DNA of 64,000 bases from Archegozetes longisetosus. Its lineage: Eukaryota; Arthropoda; Arachnida; Sarcoptiformes; Trhypochthoniidae. Location: the NCBI GenBank assembly GCA_018873245.2, contig JAEMBT020000006.1, forward strand, positions 13,920,387 through 13,984,386, given 5' to 3'. Under the pieces are notes generated by a model. That model was not told where the DNA came from. It saw only the letters and a list, made by a program, of their open reading frames with translations, and searched no databases. Below are positions 40,876 to 50,743 of this stretch, in pieces (within the stretch, counting starts at the first letter, position 1; every line of letters begins with the position of its first letter). The translations under genes were made by a program, and so were the position numbers.

Positions 40876-40947
40876 TCCTCGGTAGTATAGTGGTTAGTAT
40901 CCCCGCCTGTCACGTGGGAGACCGGGGTTCAATTCCCCGCCGGGGAG
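40876..40947 (+). tRNA. tRNA-Asp (anticodon GTC)
   Basis: 72 nt gene without intron. The acceptor stem TCCTCGG pairs with CCGGGGA with one T-G pair, and the discriminator base is G. The anticodon loop CTGTCAC reads GTC, for aspartate. The anticodon stem CCCGC/GTGGG contains a G-T pair where most animal tRNA-Asp genes have G-C. The internal promoter is intact: A box around TAGTATAGTGG, B box GGTTCAATTCC. A T6 run follows 5 bases after the gene. It looks functional. It lies 43 bp past the end of the inverted-repeat element. Confidence 0.97.
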
Positions 40948-40951
40948 ATTA

Positions 40952-40957
40952 TTTTTT
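40952..40957 (+). terminator. RNA polymerase III terminator of tRNA-Asp
   Basis: A T6 run 5 nt past the tRNA 3' end, the usual polymerase III stop signal. Confidence 0.85.
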
Positions 40958-42299
40958 ACATCTCTTGTCTTACACTAGATGAGTCAAAATATAATATACC
41001 CATGATATTTTCCTATTTCTTTAATATTTTAAGTATTGTTTAAGAAAAATTATTTAAGTCGAAATAAAAGTCTAGAGTTATATTGAAAATCTGAACTGTG
41101 CTAAAATTAATTTAGTTACTTTTGTGGATTATTACTATGATTGAAGCAACACCATTTTTGTTCAAACTAAAGTACATTTATAAACTATTTGTAGCTAATT
41201 GCAATACATTTAGTGTTTTCGCTTAATTAAAATCTTGAAAATCCAACTATGAATGAAGTCAAAATTTTATTTTATATCTTTTGTGACATCTATCTTTGAA
41301 AAGTCTAACTATAAACGCTTCAACTATAGGAAAAATAGCTCAAAGCTATTGAAAATTTTGTGAACTAACGGATTAATTTGAATTATTAAAGCTCAAAAGC
41401 TTGATACAATTTGATAAATTCGTCGTATTAAGAAAAACGTAAGACTAATTCGTTACAGATGAAAATTTTTGACGATCATTTACAGGACAACAATTAAAGA
41501 ACTTTAATAAAGTTTTAGATAACTTTCCAATCCGTAAGAATTATTCGATTAAACTTCGACTCAATTTTCAAAGAATAATGGCAGATTTTTTTCAAGTCAT
41601 GAGATCGTTATTTACTATTCTCTAATACTATTCTCTATGGTGACTTATACGACAGAAGTACGTATTTTTATTGTCAAAAAATACTATTTAAATCAAGTCT
41701 AATTCACGTTCAAAGAAATTTTAGGTTCCCTTGTGTCACATCCATTGCGAGAATAGTTGGCATGTCGAACATATCATATCATAAACTCCCATTATTCGTC
41801 TTTATTTCTGTGAAAATCCTTTGTAAAAATATTGAACAGTTTTGAATAGAAGATTTTTAATTTACTAAAATACCTTTATTGTCGCCCTGTAACTGCTAGT
41901 ATTTCTCGATATAAAGAACACTAGATTTTCAAATTCTATTGAAAATTCATAATTCGCATCGTATCTAATTAGTTCGTTAAACGATTAATGATTCTTGATA
42001 GTTAGGTTAGACTCAACTCTTTTATTTTAATTGCAGTTTTAAATGAAACACGCCAAGCTAATAATCTAAAATTCATGACTTATGGAACACCATGTAGACC
42101 AGTCAACACTATAGAGTAGCATCTCCAACGGTGTTCCAACTAAAGATAGTGCTTTATAGTACTCACTTCATCATATGTTAGAGAGCAACAGTTATAATAA
42201 GTTTGCGCCCTTAATCATTACTCAAGTATTGCACGAATTCTTAGAGCAGTTACAGAACTAATACTTTAAATAGCTCTGTTGTTATTCTCAATGAATCAT
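40958..42299. other. Non-coding stretch between tRNA-Asp and a coding relic
   Basis: AT-rich with no recognised features. The coding relic that follows may start slightly earlier than 42300. Confidence 0.5.
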
Positions 42300-44445
42300 T
42301 ATAATATATACGTTAAATCATTAAAAGATGAAAGATCATATTCGAGAGACATTAGGTCCATTAAAACCGGCCAAGGATTACACTCAATAACGTTTAAAAA
42401 GAGTTTTGACTACTCAGATACAGACAAAACTTTGTAACAACTTAAGACAAATCGAAAAATTATTCAATGTCTTTATAACTATCTAAGAGATTACTTGTGG
42501 TCGACCGACGTATCAATGATTACTTATGACAGATTGTTCATCAACCGGATTATAGAGAGTGCCCATATCTATTGCAATGTCTTCCAATTCTACTACGAAA
42601 GAGTTAGTGAAATAACTCGTTTTGTTGGTATTTATGATAAAAATAAATAGATTGGAGAGTTGGAAAATTACGAGCGTCATAACTTTCATATCTATGTCAA
42701 GAAGAGTGTCAAAAATGCCACTCAATTTCTTCGTTCTGTATTGAGAGAAGAATCTCTGTTCGCTTCTGGCAGTTTATGGATGAAGTTATTGAAAGAGAAA
42801 GAGGTTAACAAGAAGTTACGTGCCTTAGAAAATTTATATTCCAACTCACTCAAAATTCATAGCTTCGCGTCTTTACTTCTAAAACTTTACGTGCAACAAC
42901 TTTACTCCTAAAACCTTCAATAAAGCTTTTAAATAATTTTGAAATTAAGGTAATCTACATTTATTGAGTTCTACAGAAATGCGCTAAATTTTGTAAAATC
43001 GAGCTATATACAGTTCAATTCATTTCAATTCTATTGAATTTAATATAATTTTACAAGATTCAATACGATTCAATTCTGTAGAATTCAGTGACTTTTTAAA
43101 ATTTAAATTAGATTATTTAAAAGTTTTATTGAAGACTTTAGGAGTGACATTGACGCAAATGTTTTGGAACTAAAGACGTACTACGAAGCCACCGATATCT
43201 TCTAATGTTCAAAGCTCCAGATCATAGTCAGAATCAAAGCTCAAGTTTCATCTCATAATGAATGGTGTAATGCTATCTTAGCTTAAGAGAAATCTTTAGA
43301 TGATTTAGTCCTATATAAATATTTTACTTTAAAAATCTATAGCATTGCGTATGACTTTCAAAACTTCTTCTTTCGAGCTTTTGCTAAGTGTGAAAAAACG
43401 ACTAAAAAGTGTACAAGTATTCAATTGAAGTCAAGTTTGTTTATACGAATAATTTAATTGGAAGTTATTTTAGAAAAAATGTAATTGATTATCATATGTT
43501 TATGGATGAAAGATAGTGAGGCTACACTAACATTTATCAGGTTTTATGGGGAATACTGGATAAACCATCTATGAAAACATTCTTAATCCTAACAAAGTAG
43601 TGCTATTATTACAGTCGACTTTGTTATTGGTCCAGGATTAACAGCAACGATAAGATTGTTTTACAAAATATTTTGAATACACATAAGGAAATCTTGGAAA
43701 GTATTTACAAAAGATCGGAAGAAGTTTTTGCTCAAAAGACGAATGACATCTTTAGTACCGATCAGACTGCTTATGAGTACAAGCTGGAAGTGATTGACAT
43801 TTTTGTCTACTATTTAATTAAAGCCGACTGCTTTATAGTCATAACGGTTGTGACCAACTTTTTGAAGCAAATTCGTAACTTACAGAACAGACAACTAGTC
43901 GGCTCTTATAGTTGCACAACTTATAAACCAGGTTTAGTCCGATTATTTCAAACTCGAAAACTGGTTTCATTTATATCTATTGCTTAAGAAAAGTTACATT
44001 GCCTACGATGACAAATTCAGTCGAATCAAAAGAGTTTTAAATGAAACTAAATAAAACTATTACCAAGTCATTTATTCAAATCCATATCAGAAAATGACTT
44101 TAATATCGCTGAAGAGATCTATGAATTATTTATAATTGAGAAACTAGACAAAAACCTCATTGAGAGAAGGGCAAAACTGATTAAACTTTATGTTGCGGTC
44201 GGCATTTAATTCACTGGTGCATTTGTCGATTTTCTGCAAAGATTGGCATAAAACTAGGACAACTTTCGAGAATTATGAGTAGTCCTGAATCCAGCCATCA
44301 CAGATACTGTTGTTGCCCTTGAAATAGCGCCGGATATGGCTCTAACGGAATACTCATATTGTAGAATGGACTCCTTTTCAGTCACATATTTGGCACAGTT
44401 GCTTAAAAAATATATTGACCCATTTTGTTTTGGCCCGGTTCCCTA
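42300..44445 (+). pseudogene. Decayed protein-coding relic of unknown family
   Basis: About 2.1 kb in which one strand reads as protein in successive blocks. These are 42327-42911, 43133-43450, 43488-43987, then shorter blocks at about 44090-44210, 44220-44280 and 44285-44445. Blocks are broken by in-frame stops (TAA 42435, TAG 42648, TAA 43203, TAA 43284 among others) and frame changes. The predicted segments are rich in charged, helical-looking sequence with repeated Lys, Glu, Tyr, Phe and regularly spaced Cys, for example RDYLWSTDVSMITYDRLF, FLRSVLREESLFASGSLW, DQTAYEYKLEVIDIFVYYLI and DMALTEYSYCRMDSFSVTYL. Composition differs from the surrounding AT-rich noise. I do not recognise the family. 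No introns are evident, so a retrocopied host gene, a fragment of a large mobile element or an integrated foreign or viral gene are all open. It cannot make a full product. Confidence 0.6.
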
Positions 44446-44549
44446 ACATGAGAAACATTCTGTACTTGAAGATCTAATTGTGATTGTTTCTTGCTGCCTT
44501 TTGATAAACATGTTCATACTTTTTAATACAGACGATGGATGTGTTTCAG

Positions 44550-44880
44550 TACTTCTTTTTCGCTGAGGCTATGTTCTTTTGCCGGCACTTACAATGCAGA
44601 TATGCTGATAATTTGATGGCGCGATGAAGGCCGTCGGAGCATCGGATGAAATTTTTACACTCTTACCATTATTTGTCATCTTTGATTGTCCTTAATTGTT
44701 CGTAATTCGAAGGAGCGATTAGTGCTGTCTAAGCATCAGAAGGAATGCGTTTCGCTTGTGTTCTCTTAGATGAATAGCCTCTTTTTAAGTTTTTGTATGT
44801 GTGCTGATAATCTGACGGTGCAATCAGTGCTGTTGGAGCATCAGACTGAGTCCTTTTATACAGTTTTGCTAAAATTGTGT
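44550..44880. repeat. Three diverged ~100 bp tandem repeats
   Basis: Copies start near 44603, 44698 and 44802. Each has the order TGCTGATAATYTGA-like start, a GCGATNAGTGCTGT-like middle, then GGAGCATCAG or AGCATCAG. Spacing is about 95 and 104 bp. Copy 2 is the most eroded. They start about 160 bp after the end of the coding relic. Confidence 0.6.
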
Positions 44881-45748
44881 CTTTTTCGTTCGAAGTTTGT
44901 TATAATTTCATGTCATATTTTAGTGATATATCGTCACCTCAGTGCTATAATGCGCTAACCCGGGAATGTCTATTTTTGATAAATTTGAGTTCAAAGTTTA
45001 GAATCGAAATTTCAAGAAACTATTAAAACTGCACAATTCATTATATAATATTTGATAGAGATGTATTTAGTTCTTTTATTATTGAGGAGTTAATGAATCC
45101 TGTAACTTCCTAACTACCCGTTTCTGAGGAACCAGATTTCTGAGTTAGCGCTTTCTGGCTATGAAAACTACTTAAATTCTCAGTGCTAAAATACGCTAGC
45201 TCAATGAAATTCAAAAATTCTTATAGATAAAAAATCGTAAGATATAAATGAACCTTATTGAAAAACTTATAGAATTTATTGAATTTATATGCATCAGCTT
45301 ATAGATTTGAAGCTCATTCTTAAACGTACTCAATGATGATATGAACATAACACAACATAGACTTGTGAGGAACACCTCTCTTAGTTGTGAACTTCTACTC
45401 AACGATTATTTTTATATATTTTTTCTCTTTTTCAATTCCTTTCAGATGTCAATACACCTAAAATGGTTTCTCTCTTTCATCAATAATTTTTAGCCAAAAA
45501 AACTCAAGCTTTAAAGATGTTCTAGAAATTAGTGAACTAACTATAACTATAATTAATAGCTATTATTGATTTGAAGTTACTTGTTGTCAATCTTTTATTT
45601 GTCATATTCATATTGATCAGAAAGTATTGAACTTCAATCAAATATTTACTTAAATTTGTAGCAGAAAACCAAAATAAGTTTTCCATATTTATCATCAATT
45701 AACATAAGTCGAAATATCAATTTAACTATTGGGAAATAATCAATTTCT
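44881..45748. other. Spacer with a duplicated short motif
   Basis: Mostly featureless AT-rich DNA. A motif CAGTGCTATAATGCGCTA at 44940 recurs as CAGTGCTAAAATACGCTA at 45181, and GAGTTAGCGC between them (about 45140) is a partial inverse. This may be a worn small element. Confidence 0.4.
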
Positions 45749-47088
45749 GGTTAGGGTTTACTTTTCGTAGCCTACTTCGGGTGACCACTTTTAGGGGTTC
45801 TCGAGGTCAGTAAATTCATTTCCCGATGTCACGAGCTCGATAACCTGTGACGTTCCCGAGAAAATTGCACTTTTATATGTCTGCTGCTAGATGGCAGCAC
45901 ATGATTTTTTACTCCACAAAAATCAATATAAAACGTGACTTTTCGCAACATATAAAACGGACTGACAAAAATTCTACAACAAAAGCTATTTATTATAAAC
46001 TCATCACATTTGTTTTTATTTTCGAAGAGTGTAAACCTTGTCTATTATACTTAATTTTAATGCAATTTTTTGCATTTATTTTTGTGAAATTTTTTGTGAT
46101 ATTTACTTTTCTTTTCGATTTAACTTTGTCATGGAATACTACTTAGTCAACTTCATCTTCAAGGTAAGTCTTTTCGTTCAAAGTTTCGCTTGCTTGTTTG
46201 ACCTGAACTGCATAACATCCGGTTGTTAAGTTTTAATGAGAGCTTTCCAACCGAGGATGTAGCCATAAATTTTTGCATGCGCTTCAGTCTGATACCTTCT
46301 GAGGAATCCATAGTTTTGCATGCAAACTGTTCTGCATCTTGATCACAGATGAGGAAGGAAAATCATGACCATAAACTTGGCTGGTTATTGCTTTGTGTTA
46401 ACAGGAGTAAATAGGTTAGAGTTTACTTTTCGTGGCCTACCTCGGGTGGCCGCTTTTACGGGTTCGCAAGGTCGGTAAATTCATTTTCAGATGTTCCTAG
46501 CTCTACAACCTGTCGAGTTGCCGAGAAACTATGGATTCTTCAGAAGGTATCAGACTGAAGCGCATGCAAAAATTTATGGCTGCATCCTCGGTTGTAAAGC
46601 TCTCATTAAAATTTAACAACCTGATGTTATACAGTTCAGGTCAAACAAGCAAGCGAGACCTAGAACGAACAGAATTACCTTGAAGATGAAGTTGATTAAG
46701 TAGTATTCCATGACAAAGTTGAATCGAAAAGAAAAATAAATATCACAGATTATCACAAAAATAAATGCAAAAAATCGTATTATAATAAAGTATAATAGAC
46801 AAGGTCTACACTCTTCGAAAATAAAAACAAATGTGATGAGTTTATAATAAATAGCTTTTGTTGTAGAATTTTTGTCAGTCCGTTTTATATGTTGCGAAAA
46901 GTCACGTTTTATATTGATTTTTGTGGAGTAAAAATCATGTCCTGCCATCTAGCAGCAGACATAAAAGTGCGATTTTCTCGGAAACGCCACAGGTTATCGA
47001 GCTCGTGACATCGCGAAATGAATTTACCGACCTCGAGAACCCCTAAAAGTGGTCACCCGAAGTGGGCCACAAAAAGTAATTCTTAACC
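45749..47088. mobile_element. 1.34 kb foldback element with ~565 bp inverted arms
   Basis: The left arm 45749-46316 and right arm 46526-47088 are reverse complements at high identity, starting GGTTAGGGTTTACTTTTCGT on the left and GGTTAAGAATTACTTTTTGT on the right (read inward). The 209 bp spacer carries a third, truncated copy of the same terminus at 46414-46527, in left-arm orientation. Each arm contains the same roughly 100-codon open frame: plus at 45847-46146, minus at 46613-46948, both with the run TKINIKRDFSQHIKRTD. That product resembles nothing I know and is probably incidental. No transposase is encoded and no target duplication is obvious at the ends. Confidence 0.85.
46414..46527 (+). 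repeat. Third terminal copy inside the foldback spacer
   Basis: It starts GGTTAGAGTTTACTTTTCGT and follows the left terminus for about 114 bp with more divergence than the two arms show from each other. It joins directly to the inner end of the right arm. This suggests the foldback grew by rearrangement between related elements rather than simple inverted duplication. Confidence 0.7.
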
Positions 47089-47427
47089 TATAGTTTTATA
47101 ACTATTCGATCAGTGAAAAGTTCATAGGGCCAGTAATTTGGCGAAAGTGGATTCTTCAGAATAATTCGTGGGAATAATAAATGCTATATCGAAAGTATTG
47201 CCGTTAAGCTTTTTCAATATCATAAGTGCGATTGAGTTTCTTATAATTAATTTAGATGACGAATAAAATAAAGTTCTAATCAATAATATTTAATTATTTT
47301 GGATAGATCAGATATTGGTTTATTTTGTTTCCAACTAAATTTTACTTTTACTATCGAATATAAGGTTAGGTTTTACTTATCGTGCTCCGCCCATATGGGA
47401 GGTCTTAGGGTGGAACCACCTATATAT

Positions 47428-47782
47428 GTTTTGACATCCTGAGTTCATCGATAACCCACTCGGGACACTAGGACCTAGCTATAAAAAGTTGGGCCTAGGT
47501 CCCTGACAGCCGGACCTAGGCATACCATATTGGTACGTGAACTATACTCGACTACTTAGTCTATCGATACCCCACTAGCGATCCTAAGGTGATGCTACGA
47601 AAAGTTGAATCTAAGTTTTCAAGGGTTGGACCTAGCTTCGCCATATTTGATACGCGAACTTCATTTAATAGCTTCAGTCTATTAGTACTCGACTTGGACC
47701 CTAGGGTCTATCTATAAATATTTTGTAGCTATGCCTTAGAATCCCTAGTGGGGTATCGATGAACTCAGGATGTCAAGACGAG
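47428..47782. mobile_element. 355 bp inverted-repeat element inserted in the left TIR
   Basis: Ends: TTTTGACATCCTGAGTTCAT on the left and the near-exact reverse complement on the right (GATGAACTCAGGATGTCAAG). It is flanked by TATATAT at 47421-47427 and 47783-47789. The uninterrupted opposite TIR has a single TATATAT at the same place, which proves a recent insertion with a 7 bp (or shorter, within the AT run) target duplication. Inside are two diverged direct repeats of about 120 bp sharing GGACCTAG and TACGYGAACT-like motifs. Confidence 0.85.
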
Positions 47783-48050
47783 TATATATTAGGATGATTA
47801 ATAAGTTCTTAGCATGAAAGGCTAATAGTAATTTTTTCAGCGATTTTTCAACAAATCATTCAAATATGACCTAAATGATAATGATTGACCTGATCCATCA
47901 GTTAATATGACTTGTTAAAATATTTTCAAATTCTCTCCTTCTCCATTGGAAAAAAGAAGAAAATGACATGTGAAGGCACTTTTTGAACTCAAACCTTCGC
48001 CATTTGAAGAATACTGCGTACAACAAGATGCTCTTACTCTCTTAACATAT

Positions 48051-50088
48051 GAACGCCCCGATAATAAAAAAGCCTATCTCGAGTTAACTTCTTTTTCGGA
48101 TTTTGTTTTAAACATTGAGCTCACATCATAGTTTATTCATATAATTAAATTCAATATATGTTTCAATGGAAAAAATTTACAAATAATCATGTTTAAAAAA
48201 ACTCTTGATCACAATAGAATTTAATGCTAATCAAATCTAACTTTAAGGGAATGCGCAATCAATTTGTGTTATGTCCATTAAGAACACTACAATATTGATG
48301 ATCATTACATAACATCAAAGCTTTAGTTTTTATTTATATCAATAATAAATTGATTCATTTATCTAATGGCTCGTCAAATAAGAGAACTCCTCTTATTCTA
48401 ATTAATAATGAAATTAATCAAAAAATGAGTGAAAAAGGGAAAATACCCGTTTCACATCCAATATTATGGGAACAAAACAAACAAAGACTTTTAAGAAATT
48501 CAGTTAGTATTCAATTAGATATCATTAACAGATGCATTAATTAATTGACTAATGATTAATCTTATTTAAGGGAAATGATTACACACGAAAAAGTGGCAAA
48601 ATGTTGAGAATAAAGAGTTTACAGAAGTCAAAGTTTGTTGTAATAGAAAGTGTTTTGAGAAAATTCCATTAGAAATACAAATGAAATCTTTCGAACGGTA
48701 TTTTATGAAAAATAATTAACATCATAAATACAATTTAAATTTTTATAATTTATTTAGTTTTTACGAATTGAGTGGTTATAATTTACAATCAAATAAATTG
48801 GCTGCACTTCTAGTGAGAGATCAAATTAAATCAAAATCAATAGATTCTATGATAAAAAGAGAGTGTTTGGCATTACTTTTTCGTATTCAATGGTGAAAAA
48901 ACTCAAGTTTGTAAAACACCTTTACTAAAACTTTATCATATTTGTGGACAACGAATTAAAACAATACAAAAAAGTTAAAACAGGGATCAGTACTTTCTGA
49001 CAAAAGGAGTATTCATGAAAATAAACTTAAAACCGATATATCAGTTTGGGTTTCATTGCATGAGTTTTTGAAACTGATTCCAAGCTCTCCATCGCATTAT
49101 AGATCCACTAAAACAGATAAACTTTTTTTCAAAGATACAGATCTAAATTTAATTAAATTGTATAATAGTTTTAGACAATGGTTCTCAAAAAACAAGAGTA
49201 AACCTTTAAAGTTATGTGAAAGTTCATTCTCTAATTATTTTAACACTCATTGCAATTATGGGTTTCGTTTGCCTCGAATAGATAGATGTGATTTTTGCAC
49301 TAAATTTGAAAATCTTGAAAGTTTGACTTCAGAAAACAAAATTAAATTTGAGAATCATCTTAAAAAAGTTTATGAATATCAAAACTTGAAAAAATTACTC
49401 ATTAATTACAATAAAACGATATCTATTGAATTTGATTATAATGCTAATTAAGTTTTACCAAAATTAAACAACTCTGAGCGGTATTATAAAAGAGCTTTAT
49501 ATCTTTATTTAGCTAATTATCACATTCATTCTCGAAATATTTCTTTCATGTTTCACGCTCTTGAAGGTGAAGCCAAAAAAGGCGCCAATTCTGTCAGTAG
49601 TTATTTGTATTATGTATTAGACTTTCTTCGCTGTAACACTGACTTAGATTCGATTGATCAATTTTGTTTTCTGAGTGATGCAGTCGGAAGTCAGAACAGA
49701 AATTGGACAATAATTAAATTTTGCATTTTTATATCTATATTGCTTGATATAAAAATTATTCACTTATATCCTGTTAGAGGCCATTCTTATAATATTTGTG
49801 ACACTAATTTCGCAAATATTGGCAAAGAATTCAAGAAAATATCAATTCTTCAAACTCCTAATAATTTAGAAAAGATAACTAATAGAAAAGAAAAGAATTG
49901 ATTTTCTCTGGGTTTGAACAAATAATGAAAACATAGATGAAATCACTTTATGATACATAAAAGATTTTTCAATGATGTATTGATTTTTGTGAAAACTGAT
50001 TTATCTAAATGCGAATCTTTAGAATATGTGTTACTCTTTAATCGTTTCAATGCTTTAAGAGATAGGCTTTTTTATTATCGGGGCGTTC
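48051..50088 (+). mobile_element. 2.04 kb DNA transposon with exact 29 bp TIRs, nested in the larger element
   Basis: A 29 bp terminal inverted repeat, identical at both ends, at 48051-48079 and 50060-50088, beginning GAACGCCCCGATAATAAAAA. ATAT flanks both ends (48047-48050 and 50089-50092). This is either a 4 bp target duplication or, being self-complementary, an extension of the TIR. The element contains a degraded transposase-like gene on the plus strand. Identical TIRs suggest a fairly young insertion, although the gene is broken. Confidence 0.85.
48350..49904 (+). pseudogene. Broken transposase-like gene of the nested transposon
   Basis: The main part, 49056-49901, is one reading frame cut by a single TAA at 49449. 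Features in order: IPSSPSHYRSTKTDKLFF, then YRLPRIDRCDFC-like text (actual GFRLPRIDRCDFCTKFENLE, a C-x2-C unit). After the stop come SERYYKRALYLYLANYHIHS, FHALEGEAKKGANSVSSYL, FLSDAVGSQNRNWTI and IIHLYPVRGHSYNICDTNF. This order (SHY, C-x2-C, H-x-G-E-x-x-x-G, D-x-x-x-G-x-Q-N-R-N, G-H) matches a common but poorly named animal family, which I recall as covered by the DUF7869 domain; that label is from memory. Further upstream (about 48590-49055) CCNRKCFEKIP and VCKTPLLKLYHI read in other frames, so the N-terminal half has frameshifts. The Asp in SDAVGSQNRN, the Glu in EGEA and the late His are plausible catalytic or metal residues (inference). Confidence 0.72.
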
Positions 50089-50743
50089 ATATTCACTAGT
50101 TCTGCTTACCGCCTGACTCAGTTGATCGGATCTTCCCTCAAGAAGTTGTCGGCAGTGGACTCGCAAAGATCACCGTAAAATCCAAGCAACCGGGTCAGTC
50201 AGTTAGTTGAACATGTCAAAATGTCAACTGGAAGCGGGCATCGAATTATGTGCAATAACTAAGGCCAATAGTTTAGAGGGAATTAAAATTGCAAAAAGCG
50301 GGGAGGGAACTGGGATTAAAAGTCAGGAAAGTGGGAAAATTAAATATGCTTTTAAATGATCCTTAGTTCATGATCAATGCAGAAATCAATCAATCCGCAA
50401 TAGTGGGAAAGCCAATCAAAAGTAGGTTTTTATCCCCTCTTGTTGGCCCTAGCAATAACCTTGATGTAGTGGAGGTTTCTGTCAAGCGTGTCATTCATTT
50501 TGGTAATTTTCTCTCCTTCGAGAATTCACAGAAACGAATGCATCAAATCATCGGCAAGTGGTGTATGCAGATGGATCAGGCCAATCATCATTATTTAGGT
50601 CATGTTTGAATTATATGTTGAAAAATCACTGAAAAAATCACTATTAGTATTCTATGCTAAGAACTTATCAGTTATCCTAATATATAGGTGGTTCCGCCTT
50701 AGCACCTCCCATATGAGCGGAGCACGATAAGTAAAACCTAACC

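Larger units (their letters stand above)
47364..50743. mobile_element. 3.4 kb nested transposon with 174 bp terminal inverted repeats
   Basis: Terminal inverted repeats: 3' at 50570-50743 (174 bp), 5' at 47364-47899 once a 355 bp insertion plus its 7 bp duplication is removed (also 174 bp). Both start GGTTAGGTTTTACTTATCGT and match well to the segment around TGATCCATC. A second insertion, at 48051-50088, carries a broken transposase-like gene. Without the two insertions the host element would be about 1 kb and non-autonomous. Its terminus resembles that of the foldback element 276 bp upstream, so the two belong to related families. The flanks (ATAA left, GATG right) show no target duplication. 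Confidence 0.85.

Noticed and set aside
45847-46948. Matching ~100-codon open frames in the two foldback arms as a gene
   Set aside because: They are the same DNA in opposite arms; the reading frames do not match any protein family and diverge by frame changes at their ends.
50370-50609. 79-codon plus-strand frame at the right end of the 3.4 kb element
   Set aside because: It runs into the TIR and shows no motif; probably incidental.
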